In this document: positions 6,383-12,443 of the stretch, piece after piece | How positions within the stretch are numbered: the first letter of the stretch is position 1 | How the letters are laid out: every line of letters begins with the position of its first letter | Assembly (NCBI GenBank): GCA_027017025.1 | Contig: JALURH010000075.1 | Location: 1,154 to 14,417 of the forward strand | Reading direction: 5' to 3' | DNA: 13,264 nucleotides | Origin: Thermofilaceae archaeon | GTDB lineage: Archaea > Thermoproteota > Thermoprotei > Thermofilales > Thermofilaceae | Notes under the pieces: model-generated | Told to the model about the DNA's origin: nothing | Database searches by the model: none | What the model saw: the letters and a program-made list of their open reading frames with translations, nothing else | Translations under genes and position numbers: made by a program

Positions 6383-7579
6383 ATGTCCGTATGGTTTTTC
6401 TCGGATTCGGTTATGAGATTGGGTGCTGAGGAAGCATTCGTATACCTAGCTAGAGGTTTAGAACTAAAAAGAAGGGGTATGGATATAATATCTTTTGGCA
6501 TAGGGCAGCCAGATTTCCAGCCACCAGAACATATCATAGAGGCAGCTAAAAAGGCTATGGATGAAGGATACAATGGATATGGACCCAGCACTGGTCTTCC
6601 CGAACTACGTGAGGCTATAGCGGAGTATATTAATGAGCGCTTCAGGATTGATGTGAAACCTGAAGAAGTTCTCATAACTGTTGGAGCCAAAGCTGCTGTT
6701 TTTATTGGAATAATCTCCTTAGTTCGGCCTGGGGATGAAGTTATACTACCTGATCCGGGATATCCCCACTATGATTCAGTTGTCAAATTTGTGGGTGCAA
6801 AGCCAGTATACGTTAGGCTAAGTGCCGAGAATAAATATAAAATGCTTCCAGAGAATGTGGAAGAAAAAATCAGTGATAAAACTAGGATGATAATACTTAA
6901 CTATCCAGAGAATCCCATTGGTACTACTTTAGAGGAGAAGGAGGTTAGAGAGATACTTTCGATAGCGGAGGAAAGGGGGATAATAGTACTCACAGACGAA
7001 ATTTATGATTATTTCGTCTATGAAGGGAAACACTATTCTTCCCTCATGTATGAAGGATGGAGAAATATACTTTACTACGTGAATGGATTCTCGAAGACCT
7101 TTGGGATGACGGGATGGAGGTTGGGTTACGCTATAACAAATAAGTCTATTATTCCTAGACTAGGTACTGTAGCCAATAACCTCTATTCATGTCCAGTAAC
7201 CTTTGTACAAATAGCGGCTATAACAGCATTAAGAGAAGGTTTTGACTGGTTTAAGCCGATACTTGAAGAGTTTAAAGTGAGGAGAAACCTAATTTACGAA
7301 GAACTTAGAAAACTACCTGGCGTGAAACTATTGAAACCCCAAGGAGCTTTCTACGTTTTCCCAGATTTCTCCGAGGCTATCAGGGAAGCTGGCCTCAGAG
7401 ACGAAAGAGAGCTTGCTGACCGTGTATTAGAGGAGAAGGGAGTTGTAGTAATACCCGGGACAGCCTTTCCCCACGAAGGTGGTAAAGGACACCTAAGGTT
7501 TTCCTACGCAGTAGATAAGAACCAAATAACAAGAGGTATTAACCGTATTAGAGAGTGGTTAGAGAATAAAGGTGTTTAA
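6383..7579 (+). CDS. PLP-dependent class I/II aminotransferase (AspC-like)
   Basis: Moves an amino group between an amino acid and a 2-oxo acid using pyridoxal phosphate; cytoplasmic. The 398 residues match the usual length of fold type I aspartate/aromatic aminotransferases of thermophiles. Visible signatures: IGQPDF (40-45), YGPSTGLPELREAIA (66-80), NYPENPIG (173-180, normally NPxNPTG, here Ile for Thr), DEIYDYFVYEG (205-215) with the Asp that holds the pyridine nitrogen, SKTFGMTGWRLGY (237-249) with Schiff-base Lys238, and GHLRFSYA (369-376) with Arg372 for the substrate carboxylate. The ATG at 6383 has a classic GGTGA ribosome site at 6374-6378. It stands alone, divergent from the small-gene pair, with T-rich DNA downstream. 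Substrate cannot be fixed from sequence: aspartate, alanine or aromatic acids are all possible. Confidence 0.93.
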   Translation: MSVWFFSDSVMRLGAEEAFVYLARGLELKRRGMDIISFGIGQPDFQPPEHIIEAAKKAMDEGYNGYGPSTGLPELREAIAEYINERFRIDVKPEEVLITVGAKAAVFIGIISLVRPGDEVILPDPGYPHYDSVVKFVGAKPVYVRLSAENKYKMLPENVEEKISDKTRMIILNYPENPIGTTLEEKEVREILSIAEERGIIVLTDEIYDYFVYEGKHYSSLMYEGWRNILYYVNGFSKTFGMTGWRLGYAITNKSIIPRLGTVANNLYSCPVTFVQIAAITALREGFDWFKPILEEFKVRRNLIYEELRKLPGVKLLKPQGAFYVFPDFSEAIREAGLRDERELADRVLEEKGVVVIPGTAFPHEGGKGHLRFSYAVDKNQITRGINRIREWLENKGV

Positions 7580-7681
7580 ATATAATATTTGTCAAGTAAT
7601 TTTATACTACTTATATCAATACTACATATATTATTATTCGTGGAACAATCACATCAAAAACATCACTTATACCAATAGTAA

Positions 7682-7710
7682 TTATTTTATTTTTTTATGC
7701 TACATTTTTT
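7682..7710 (+). terminator. T-rich archaeal-type terminator region
   Basis: A run TTTTATTTTTTT (7685-7696) followed by another six T (7705-7710) lies in the 161-base gap between the aminotransferase and the GTPase gene. Oligo-T without a hairpin ends transcription in many archaea. The rest of the gap (7580-7681) is AT-rich with no gene that I can support; CTTATACC at 7666-7673 is a weak TATA candidate for the GTPase operon. Confidence 0.4.
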
Positions 7711-7740
7711 CTAGTAAAAGATTTCTTCCAGGAGATCAAA

Positions 7741-8277
7741 TTGATACGTAGGAACATAATAAAGATGAGTCTTTGTGGAGAAGGAGGTGTGGGGAAAACA
7801 AGCATAGCTAGAAGATTTACCCAATCTGAATTTAAGAAGGCTGAAAGAATTACCGTGGGTATACAACATTTCTTCAAGAAGATAAACCTTGGATCCAATG
7901 AATATATGTTAGCTATATGGGATTTAGGTGGCGAGACAAGATTCCGTTTCCTAGCACCCACATTTCTTAGGGGAACAAAAGCTCTAATATTCGTATTCGA
8001 TGTTACTAGAGAAGAAACATTTGAGAAATTAGATGAGTGGCTTAAAATATCACTTAGTATTGTAGGGGATATTCCAAGAGTACTCGTTGGTAACAAAATA
8101 GATATAGAAGAGTTCCGGGTTGTTCCAAGAGATATAGCAGAGAGGTACGCTAAGGAACGAAAATTTTTGAATTACTACGAGGTCTCAGCAAAACTAGGCA
8201 TCAATATTGACCGTCCTTTCCTAGACCTACTTACTTACTTAATTAAAGAGGGGGTGGGAATAGGTCCGTCAAGATAA
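7741..8277 (+). CDS. Ras-superfamily small GTPase with Glu in place of catalytic Gln
   Basis: A GTP-dependent molecular switch of the Rab/Ras/Arf-like type, 178 residues, the single-domain size. G1 P-loop GEGGVGKTS is at 13-21, a switch I Thr at 38, G3 is WDLGGETRFR (60-69), G4 is VGNKID (116-121) and G5 SAK (149-151). In Ras and Rab the G3 motif is WDTAGQERF; by alignment the Gln that positions the attacking water is Glu65 here. There is no C-terminal Cys for prenylation, as expected in archaea. The TTG start at 7741 follows CAGGAGAT at 7 bases; a later ATG (residue 9) would cut the first strand. The next gene's open frame begins inside its last codons after a G-rich site, so the two are linked. 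Possible roles are polarity, motility or membrane traffic regulation as for MglA-like proteins; the neighbours are not the usual roadblock partners, so the role here is open. Confidence 0.9.
   Translation: MIRRNIIKMSLCGEGGVGKTSIARRFTQSEFKKAERITVGIQHFFKKINLGSNEYMLAIWDLGGETRFRFLAPTFLRGTKALIFVFDVTREETFEKLDEWLKISLSIVGDIPRVLVGNKIDIEEFRVVPRDIAERYAKERKFLNYYEVSAKLGINIDRPFLDLLTYLIKEGVGIGPSR
8250..8258 (+). promoter_or_regulatory. Strong ribosome-binding-like G-rich site without a following start codon
   Basis: GGGGGTGGG inside the last codons of the GTPase gene closely fits the GGAGGTGA complement of archaeal 16S rRNA. In the frame of the next gene there is no ATG, GTG or TTG downstream for more than 80 codons. 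The same G run could also be a slippage point. See the next gene. Confidence 0.5.
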
Positions 8278-9053
8278 TTAGGACAATCTGTCCTCGATGC
8301 GGTAAGGAGCTATCTATCACTATTGATGAGAAAATAATTAATTCCGCTAAGAGGAGCCCAATAGGTATTACTGGAATAGTTAACATACATACAGACCATG
8401 CGGTAATCACCTACGTTGATGCAGATGGAAATGAGCGGGGAGTAAGAGTATTTGAAGTAGTAGCTGAACATGGAAAGCCTGAGGAAATAACACTTTCTGA
8501 AGAAATTATTAATTCCTTTGAACATTTGAAGGCCTTTAGGCTTACTCTAAAGAACCAAGGAATAATTTTGAATGCACTGGGAGGAAGAATAGCGACTCTC
8601 GTAAAAATCGAGGGGAAAAACACTATTTTCGAAGTGCAGATTCCAGAAGAGCTAGAGTTTAGGAGAGCTCAAAAATGGATTAGTAAATATGTAGCTGGCA
8701 TAGATAGTATTGAATATCCCCTACGGATAGAAGATATCATAAGTTCCCTAAGGGTTCTTGACTTACTCCTTGAGCGGCAAGTAATACCTTATGCTGATAA
8801 AATATTTATGCTAATAGCGTGTGCTAGTATACTTAAAACCGTGCCTCAGAAACCTGAGGCAGAGATTATAGGTGCATTCATGCCTAGGGTTGTAGCGCGT
8901 TACCGTACTGATCTCGTATCAACTCTTCTCTCAACACCTCTAGTTATATCAACGTTACTTGAAGGTGTAACGCCTAACGTAGCTTTAGCTATAGCTGAAG
9001 CTATACTTTCGTTAGAGAGACGAAACGCCATCTTCTTTGAGGTGGTAACATGA
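8274..9053 (+). CDS. CxxC/HxxH putative metal-binding protein with no canonical start codon
   Basis: No family recognised. The frame is open from 8247 (after TAA at 8244-8246) to TGA at 9051. Counting from ATA at 8274 it has 259 residues: ICPRCGKEL with Cys6 and Cys9, then a beta-rich stretch INIHTDHAVITYVD-like (IVNIHTDHAVITYVDADGN) with His39 and His42, which together could bind zinc; after about residue 80 a helical part with RRAQKWISKYVAGIDS, IISSLRVLDLLLERQ and AEAILSLERR. The first canonical start is TTG at 8526 (residue 85), which would lose the whole CxxC/HxxH domain and has no ribosome site. The upstream 5' part is clearly protein-like, so I place the start at ATA 8274 or nearby (ATT 8277, GTC 8268), served by the G-rich site at 8250-8258. 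A -1 frameshift from the GTPase frame, or an error in the sequence, are alternatives. It overlaps the next gene by ATGA. Confidence 0.65.
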   Translation: MIRTICPRCGKELSITIDEKIINSAKRSPIGITGIVNIHTDHAVITYVDADGNERGVRVFEVVAEHGKPEEITLSEEIINSFEHLKAFRLTLKNQGIILNALGGRIATLVKIEGKNTIFEVQIPEELEFRRAQKWISKYVAGIDSIEYPLRIEDIISSLRVLDLLLERQVIPYADKIFMLIACASILKTVPQKPEAEIIGAFMPRVVARYRTDLVSTLLSTPLVISTLLEGVTPNVALAIAEAILSLERRNAIFFEVVT

Positions 9054-9877
9054 GGAGGGAGAAGGTAGCATCACGTATCCCCCTAGTTATAGCAAGCTCT
9101 TTCCCTGCGTTACGGATGAAGCTGAGAGGATATGAAGACAGTATATCTAAAAATGTCCTAGGATTCATAGATGAATATTCTCCATGGCTTCTAAGGAGCG
9201 CATTAAATTTGCTGGAAACAGGCGTTCTTAGTGATGAAGAAACTCGAATTCAAAGAATCTTTAATTATCTCGTTACCCGAGTTAACGATATTGTAGAAGG
9301 AAATAAAAAGCCAATAAGACTTTTCTGTGAATTACTGATGGAGACAAGTTTTTACCTTAATTTAATCTCTTGGAGCATTGAAAAAACTAAGATGAGACGT
9401 GAAGAAGTAATAGTGGACCTCTACGGAGGACCAGGGGTTGCCTCTGAGTACATAGCTTTGAGATTTAAGTACCCAGCACTCGTGTTTGAAGATGATGAAG
9501 TTTTTCTGGAAATGATATTTGAGAGGAGGCTAAGGACAGGGCTAAATATTATACCTATTAAATCAAGTATCGAGAAAATCTCTGATCACATCGATAGACC
9601 CGTAAGGCTGCTTGTATTTATGTCTCCATCGTCGTGGAAAATTGATCCAAAGGTTATCGTTAAGAAAGCTGCTGAGATACTTGAACCAAAAGGTGTATTG
9701 GCTGGGATATTACCACTGGATGAACATCCAGCAATAAAACCATACCTAACTCTTCTGAGCGCATCACCTATGCCTAAAACATCTGAGTTCGCATCTCTGC
9801 TAGAAAATGAAGGTTTCAGAGGCATAAGGATTCGCACTATTGATCCCTTTTCAGCATTTTATTCATTTAAAAAGTGA
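9050..9877 (+). CDS. Methyltransferase-like Rossmann-fold protein
   Basis: Probably a class I SAM-dependent methyltransferase or a derivative. Residues 1-115 are helical (ERRIP-like start, then YSPWLLRSALNLLETGVL and RLFCELLMETSFYLNLISW). Residues 119-275 follow the Rossmann order: motif I VIVDLYGGPGVAS (120-132), which lines up with the usual DLGCGPG; motif II ALVFEDDEV (143-151) with acidic Glu147/Asp148 for the ribose; RLLVFMSPSS (186-195) as motif IV; then AAEILEPKGVLAGILPLDE (207-225) and LLENEGFRGIRIRTID (250-265), the typical late strands. Substrate unknown; a nicotianamine-synthase-like layout (helical front, Rossmann back) is another option that I cannot test. The ATG overlaps the preceding stop as ATGA and has GAGGTGG at 9039-9045, so it is translationally coupled to the CxxC/HxxH gene and belongs to the GTPase operon. 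Confidence 0.7.
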   Translation: MRREKVASRIPLVIASSFPALRMKLRGYEDSISKNVLGFIDEYSPWLLRSALNLLETGVLSDEETRIQRIFNYLVTRVNDIVEGNKKPIRLFCELLMETSFYLNLISWSIEKTKMRREEVIVDLYGGPGVASEYIALRFKYPALVFEDDEVFLEMIFERRLRTGLNIIPIKSSIEKISDHIDRPVRLLVFMSPSSWKIDPKVIVKKAAEILEPKGVLAGILPLDEHPAIKPYLTLLSASPMPKTSEFASLLENEGFRGIRIRTIDPFSAFYSFKK

Positions 9878-9886
9878 GTATTCAGC

Positions 9887-9895
9887 TATATTTAA
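9887..9895 (+). promoter_or_regulatory. TATA box for the 366-residue gene
   Basis: TATATTTAA lies in the 42-base gap after the methyltransferase-like gene, centred about 29 bases before the ATG at 9920. No ribosome site precedes that ATG, so a leaderless transcript is likely and this gene can be expressed apart from the GTPase operon. Confidence 0.5.
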
Positions 9896-9919
9896 GAGAA
9901 ATAAGGTATTTTAGATTCA

Positions 9920-11020
9920 ATGAGCCCTATGAGTTACACTACGGTAATACATGTTCCTGAAGGAACAAAGGTGCCGGGGACACCTATAGCTGCTAGATTT
10001 AACGAGAACTTAGAACTATTTAGGATCTATATTCTGGATGAAAAATTAGCTCCTATACGTGTATATAATTCTCGGGGGGAAAGAGTAAGGAGGACTAACA
10101 TACAAGATGACTGGGCTGAGGGTGTTTTTATTACTGTAGGATGGACAGCAGCTGAGGTTGCAGCTAGTTATCTAAATGCAATATATGTACATGAGAGAGC
10201 TGCGAGAAGTATAGCTGAACATAGTGTTCAACCACAATTATCGTTACTGAAGGCTGCTGCATTACTGGGTTTAGGTAGAGTTTCTCCAAAAGATGTAGAA
10301 GCAGGGATTGTTCTAATAGTATTACCAGGTAATCTTTCATCAATTGGGGCTTGGGGCATCGCTGTAGTGGCTGAGGTAAAAAGTGGTTTTAAGCTTCTAG
10401 CTAGAATACATTTTCAAGAGAACTTAAGTGTAGTGCTAGAAGATATCAGAGACTATGAATTATTTGATAGATACGGTAATTGGTGGGAGATACCTTATGA
10501 GGCTATAGTAGCTGTGGGGAAAGGACTTAAAAGGAGAATAGAATTTCTTACTGAAAGACCGGTAGCTAGAATTCCTCCTAATACCTTCACAGAATTGTCA
10601 AAAACCGGAAGTGATGTTAAGGTAGCTATGGGACTTATAGACTGGTTATCTGAACTTGAACTACCCTATAGAAGTTATAGAAGTATTAACAAAGCTGTAG
10701 TGTATCTAGGCAAGGAGTACGTAGAGGGTAATTATGAGGCAGTTGGAATATATATTCAAAAAAACGTTTTTAGGAGAATTAAGTCAAGATGGTATTTCTC
10801 TAGTAATATGCATATTATAGGATACGATAATGGGCCGCCAGAAGCCGCTGGAGAGGTTGATATAAAACTTATTGCTGGAGATATAGAGGGTGTTAAGGGT
10901 CTCAAGGTTCCTAGAGCATTATTACCTATAGCAATGGATTTCGCTAGAAAGACCGTTGTTCGATTAAATGATTACTTAGCTGTAAAACTTGTAAGATGGT
11001 ATGAAGTAGCCGAACTCTAG
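9920..11020 (+). CDS. Unrecognised 366-residue cytoplasmic protein
   Basis: I do not recognise a family or motif. It is soluble-looking, has no signal peptide or membrane span, and no cysteine at all. The N-terminal part is beta-rich (TTVIHVPEGTKVPGTPIAAR, then LFRIYILDEKLAPIRVYNSR), followed by helices with WTAAEVAASYLNAIYVHERA (74-93), a central beta region VLIVLPGNLSSIGAWGIAVV and GFKLLARIHF, and a C-terminal part with YEAVGIYIQKNVFRRIKSRW and ARKTVVRLNDYLAVKL. Start: ATG 9920 or ATG 9929 (Met4); I use the first, which fits the TATA box 29 bases upstream. It follows the GTPase operon on the same strand but has its own promoter, so a functional link is possible, not shown. It is separated from nfeD by a gap of about 155 bases. 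Confidence 0.78.
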   Translation: MSPMSYTTVIHVPEGTKVPGTPIAARFNENLELFRIYILDEKLAPIRVYNSRGERVRRTNIQDDWAEGVFITVGWTAAEVAASYLNAIYVHERAARSIAEHSVQPQLSLLKAAALLGLGRVSPKDVEAGIVLIVLPGNLSSIGAWGIAVVAEVKSGFKLLARIHFQENLSVVLEDIRDYELFDRYGNWWEIPYEAIVAVGKGLKRRIEFLTERPVARIPPNTFTELSKTGSDVKVAMGLIDWLSELELPYRSYRSINKAVVYLGKEYVEGNYEAVGIYIQKNVFRRIKSRWYFSSNMHIIGYDNGPPEAAGEVDIKLIAGDIEGVKGLKVPRALLPIAMDFARKTVVRLNDYLAVKLVRWYEVAEL

Positions 11021-11041
11021 CCTAGGGACTATTTCATATAG

Positions 11042-11143
11042 GATAACTCGGCAATTAATGTAGCCTCAGTAAAGCATAAGCCTAAAATGGGTGCTGACGC
11101 CTCCTGTGAGCCGCTAAATACCGAAAGTATACAATGTGGGTAA
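11042..11143 (+). pseudogene. Possible remnant of a TnpB (IS200/IS605-type) C-terminal tail
   Basis: The gap 11021-11175 is richer in G and C than its surroundings. On the plus strand a 33-codon frame from the TAG at 11039 to TAA at 11141 reads DNSAINVASVKHKPKMGADA then SCEPLNTESIQCG. The start, with Asp and NSAINVA, resembles the last RuvC motif of TnpB (DxNAAxNI), and a tail of this Pro/Glu/Ser type often follows it. The stop falls inside a perfect hairpin (11134-11149), and IS200/IS605 right ends carry such hairpins just past tnpB. No tnpA, no longer tnpB part and no left end are seen. The alternative is a structured RNA without coding role. Similarity is from memory and short. Confidence 0.3.
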
Positions 11144-11149
11144 CCACAT
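11134..11149. repeat. Perfect 6-bp hairpin with GTAA (GNRA) loop
   Basis: ATGTGG (11134-11139), loop GTAA, CCACAT (11144-11149): a perfect inverted repeat whose RNA would have a stable GNRA tetraloop. It is preceded by a smaller one, ATAC-CGAAA-GTAT (11118-11130), and by GGGTG-CTGA-CGCCT (about 11089-11103). It directly abuts the TATA-like TATTTA of nfeD, so it is either a structured RNA element, an insertion-sequence end, or an operator. Confidence 0.55.
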
Positions 11150-11154
11150 ATTTA
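11149..11154 (+). promoter_or_regulatory. TATA-like box of the nfeD-stomatin operon
   Basis: TATTTA, within CATATTTATTC, is centred about 25 bases before GTG 11176 and about 31 before ATG 11182. The right arm of the perfect inverted repeat overlaps it, so binding there would compete with the general transcription factors. Confidence 0.45.
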
Positions 11155-11175
11155 TTCAGGTTTTAGCATTTATTC

Positions 11176-12420
11176 GTGGAGATGAATAAACGGGCTATTA
11201 TAATTGTGGTTATTTTAATAATAGTTTTCCTTACGCTACAAGTATCTACCAGAAATAATGCGAAGGTAGTAGTTATTCGAGTTAATAGTGATATAGATGC
11301 TGGAACGGAGAGACATATAGGGAGAGGCCTCAACTTTGCTAAACAGATAGGGGCGGAAGTCGTTATAATTGAGCTAAATACTCCCGGTGGATATCTCGAT
11401 CCCCTTAGGAGGATAATAGATTATATTTCATCGGCTAAGGTAAGAGTAGTAGCTTGGGTCCCACCAGGGGGTATCGCTGCCTCGGCTGGAGCATTCATAG
11501 CAATAACATGTGATAAACTATACATGAGTCCCGGTAGTGCTATAGGTTCAGCTGAGCCTAGGCCACCTGACCCCAAGGTTGTAAACTTTACTGCTGCATG
11601 GATAGCTGGTTTAGCTGAAAAAAAATGGGGTAGAGGAGACCAAAGGGTAACTATTGTTAGAGAGTTCGTTACCCTAAATAAGGCTTTAACAGCCGAGGAG
11701 GCCTATGAGGTGGGTGTAGCTGACGGTATTGCATCAAACCTAGGTGAAGTTTTAGAGAAAGAAGGTCTACAGGGTGCCAGTATAGTGGTTATTGAGAGGA
11801 ATGTAATAGACGACTTAGTAGCTTTAGTGTCTGAGCCATTGGTAATCGGTTTAATGTTACTTATGGGTATAATACTCATAATAGCTGAGTTAGCTGCTAC
11901 AGGTTTCCAGGGCTGGGGTATAGGGGGCTTAATTATCATAGTGTTATCACTCTACGGTGCGGGTATCGTTGGCTTAGACCTCTTGGCTTTAACACTCTTT
12001 ATAGCGGGATCTATGCTCCTAGCTGTAGAGATAGTTAAAGCTGGTTTCCAGGGATTTGGGTTAATTGGGGTAGTTATTATACTCCTAGCTTCATACCTAG
12101 CCTACACAAGTCAGCCGTATAAAAGCCTGGGAATCAATACCATATTACTTATCCCTCCATTACTAATTACTACTAGTATCCTAGCTTACATAGCCTTTAA
12201 AGCGGCTCAAGCAGCTAGAATGAAGACGAAATCTCTTAGGGAGGAGTTGATAGGTGCTAGGGGGTATGCTAAAACGAAGATAGTGAGGGGGAGGAGGGGC
12301 GTAGTATATGTTTCTGGAGAGGAATGGACAGCTATATCTGATGAGGATATAGAGGAGGGAGAGGAAATTGAGGTAAAAAATATAGAGGGGTTGATTCTAG
12401 TTGTTAAAAAAGTAAAATAG
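11176..12420 (+). CDS. NfeD-type membrane-bound serine protease (ClpP class)
   Basis: A membrane-anchored ClpP-like serine protease of the NfeD1b type; the Pyrococcus homologue PH1510 cleaves the C-terminus of its partner stomatin. Residues 6-22 are an N-terminal signal-anchor. Residues about 30-215 form the protease domain: LNTPGGY (67-73), PPGGIAASAGAFIA (96-109) with nucleophile Ser103, and DPKVVNF (132-138) with Lys134, which lines up with the catalytic Lys of PH1510. Residues about 218-345 hold four to five membrane helices, and 355-414 an OB-fold domain beginning LIGARGYAKT and ending GLILVVKKVK. All parts are intact. Start: GTG 11176 or ATG 11182; neither has a proper ribosome site, and the TATA box fits both. 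The stomatin gene follows 23 bases later. Likely role: membrane quality control. Confidence 0.94.
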   Translation: MEMNKRAIIIVVILIIVFLTLQVSTRNNAKVVVIRVNSDIDAGTERHIGRGLNFAKQIGAEVVIIELNTPGGYLDPLRRIIDYISSAKVRVVAWVPPGGIAASAGAFIAITCDKLYMSPGSAIGSAEPRPPDPKVVNFTAAWIAGLAEKKWGRGDQRVTIVREFVTLNKALTAEEAYEVGVADGIASNLGEVLEKEGLQGASIVVIERNVIDDLVALVSEPLVIGLMLLMGIILIIAELAATGFQGWGIGGLIIIVLSLYGAGIVGLDLLALTLFIAGSMLLAVEIVKAGFQGFGLIGVVIILLASYLAYTSQPYKSLGINTILLIPPLLITTSILAYIAFKAAQAARMKTKSLREELIGARGYAKTKIVRGRRGVVYVSGEEWTAISDEDIEEGEEIEVKNIEGLILVVKKVK

Positions 12421-12443
12421 TTACTAACCACTTATATGCTTTG

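Noticed and set aside
7641..7679. Tiny frame GTG to TAG of 12 codons before the GTPase gene
   Set aside because: Too short, no ribosome site, His/Gln-rich by chance in AT-rich DNA; a leader peptide cannot be supported.
7695..8096. Minus-strand open frame of 133 codons
   Set aside because: Antisense to the GTPase gene, whose G motifs are unmistakable.
8310..8623. Minus-strand open frames opposite the start of the CxxC/HxxH gene
   Set aside because: They have shadow-like composition (Ser, Ile, Tyr, Phe) and the plus-strand frame has clear protein character.
11060..11110. C/D box sRNA (CTGA at 11095-11098 as D box)
   Set aside because: No matching RTGATGA C box at a proper distance; the nearby GATG and GTGAG sequences do not fit.
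11020..11147. Minus-strand frame in the nfeD gap reading QEASAPILGLCFTEATLIAE
   Set aside because: About 40 codons with no canonical start, and directly opposite the plus-strand frame; one of the two must be a shadow and the hairpin and stop position favour the plus strand.
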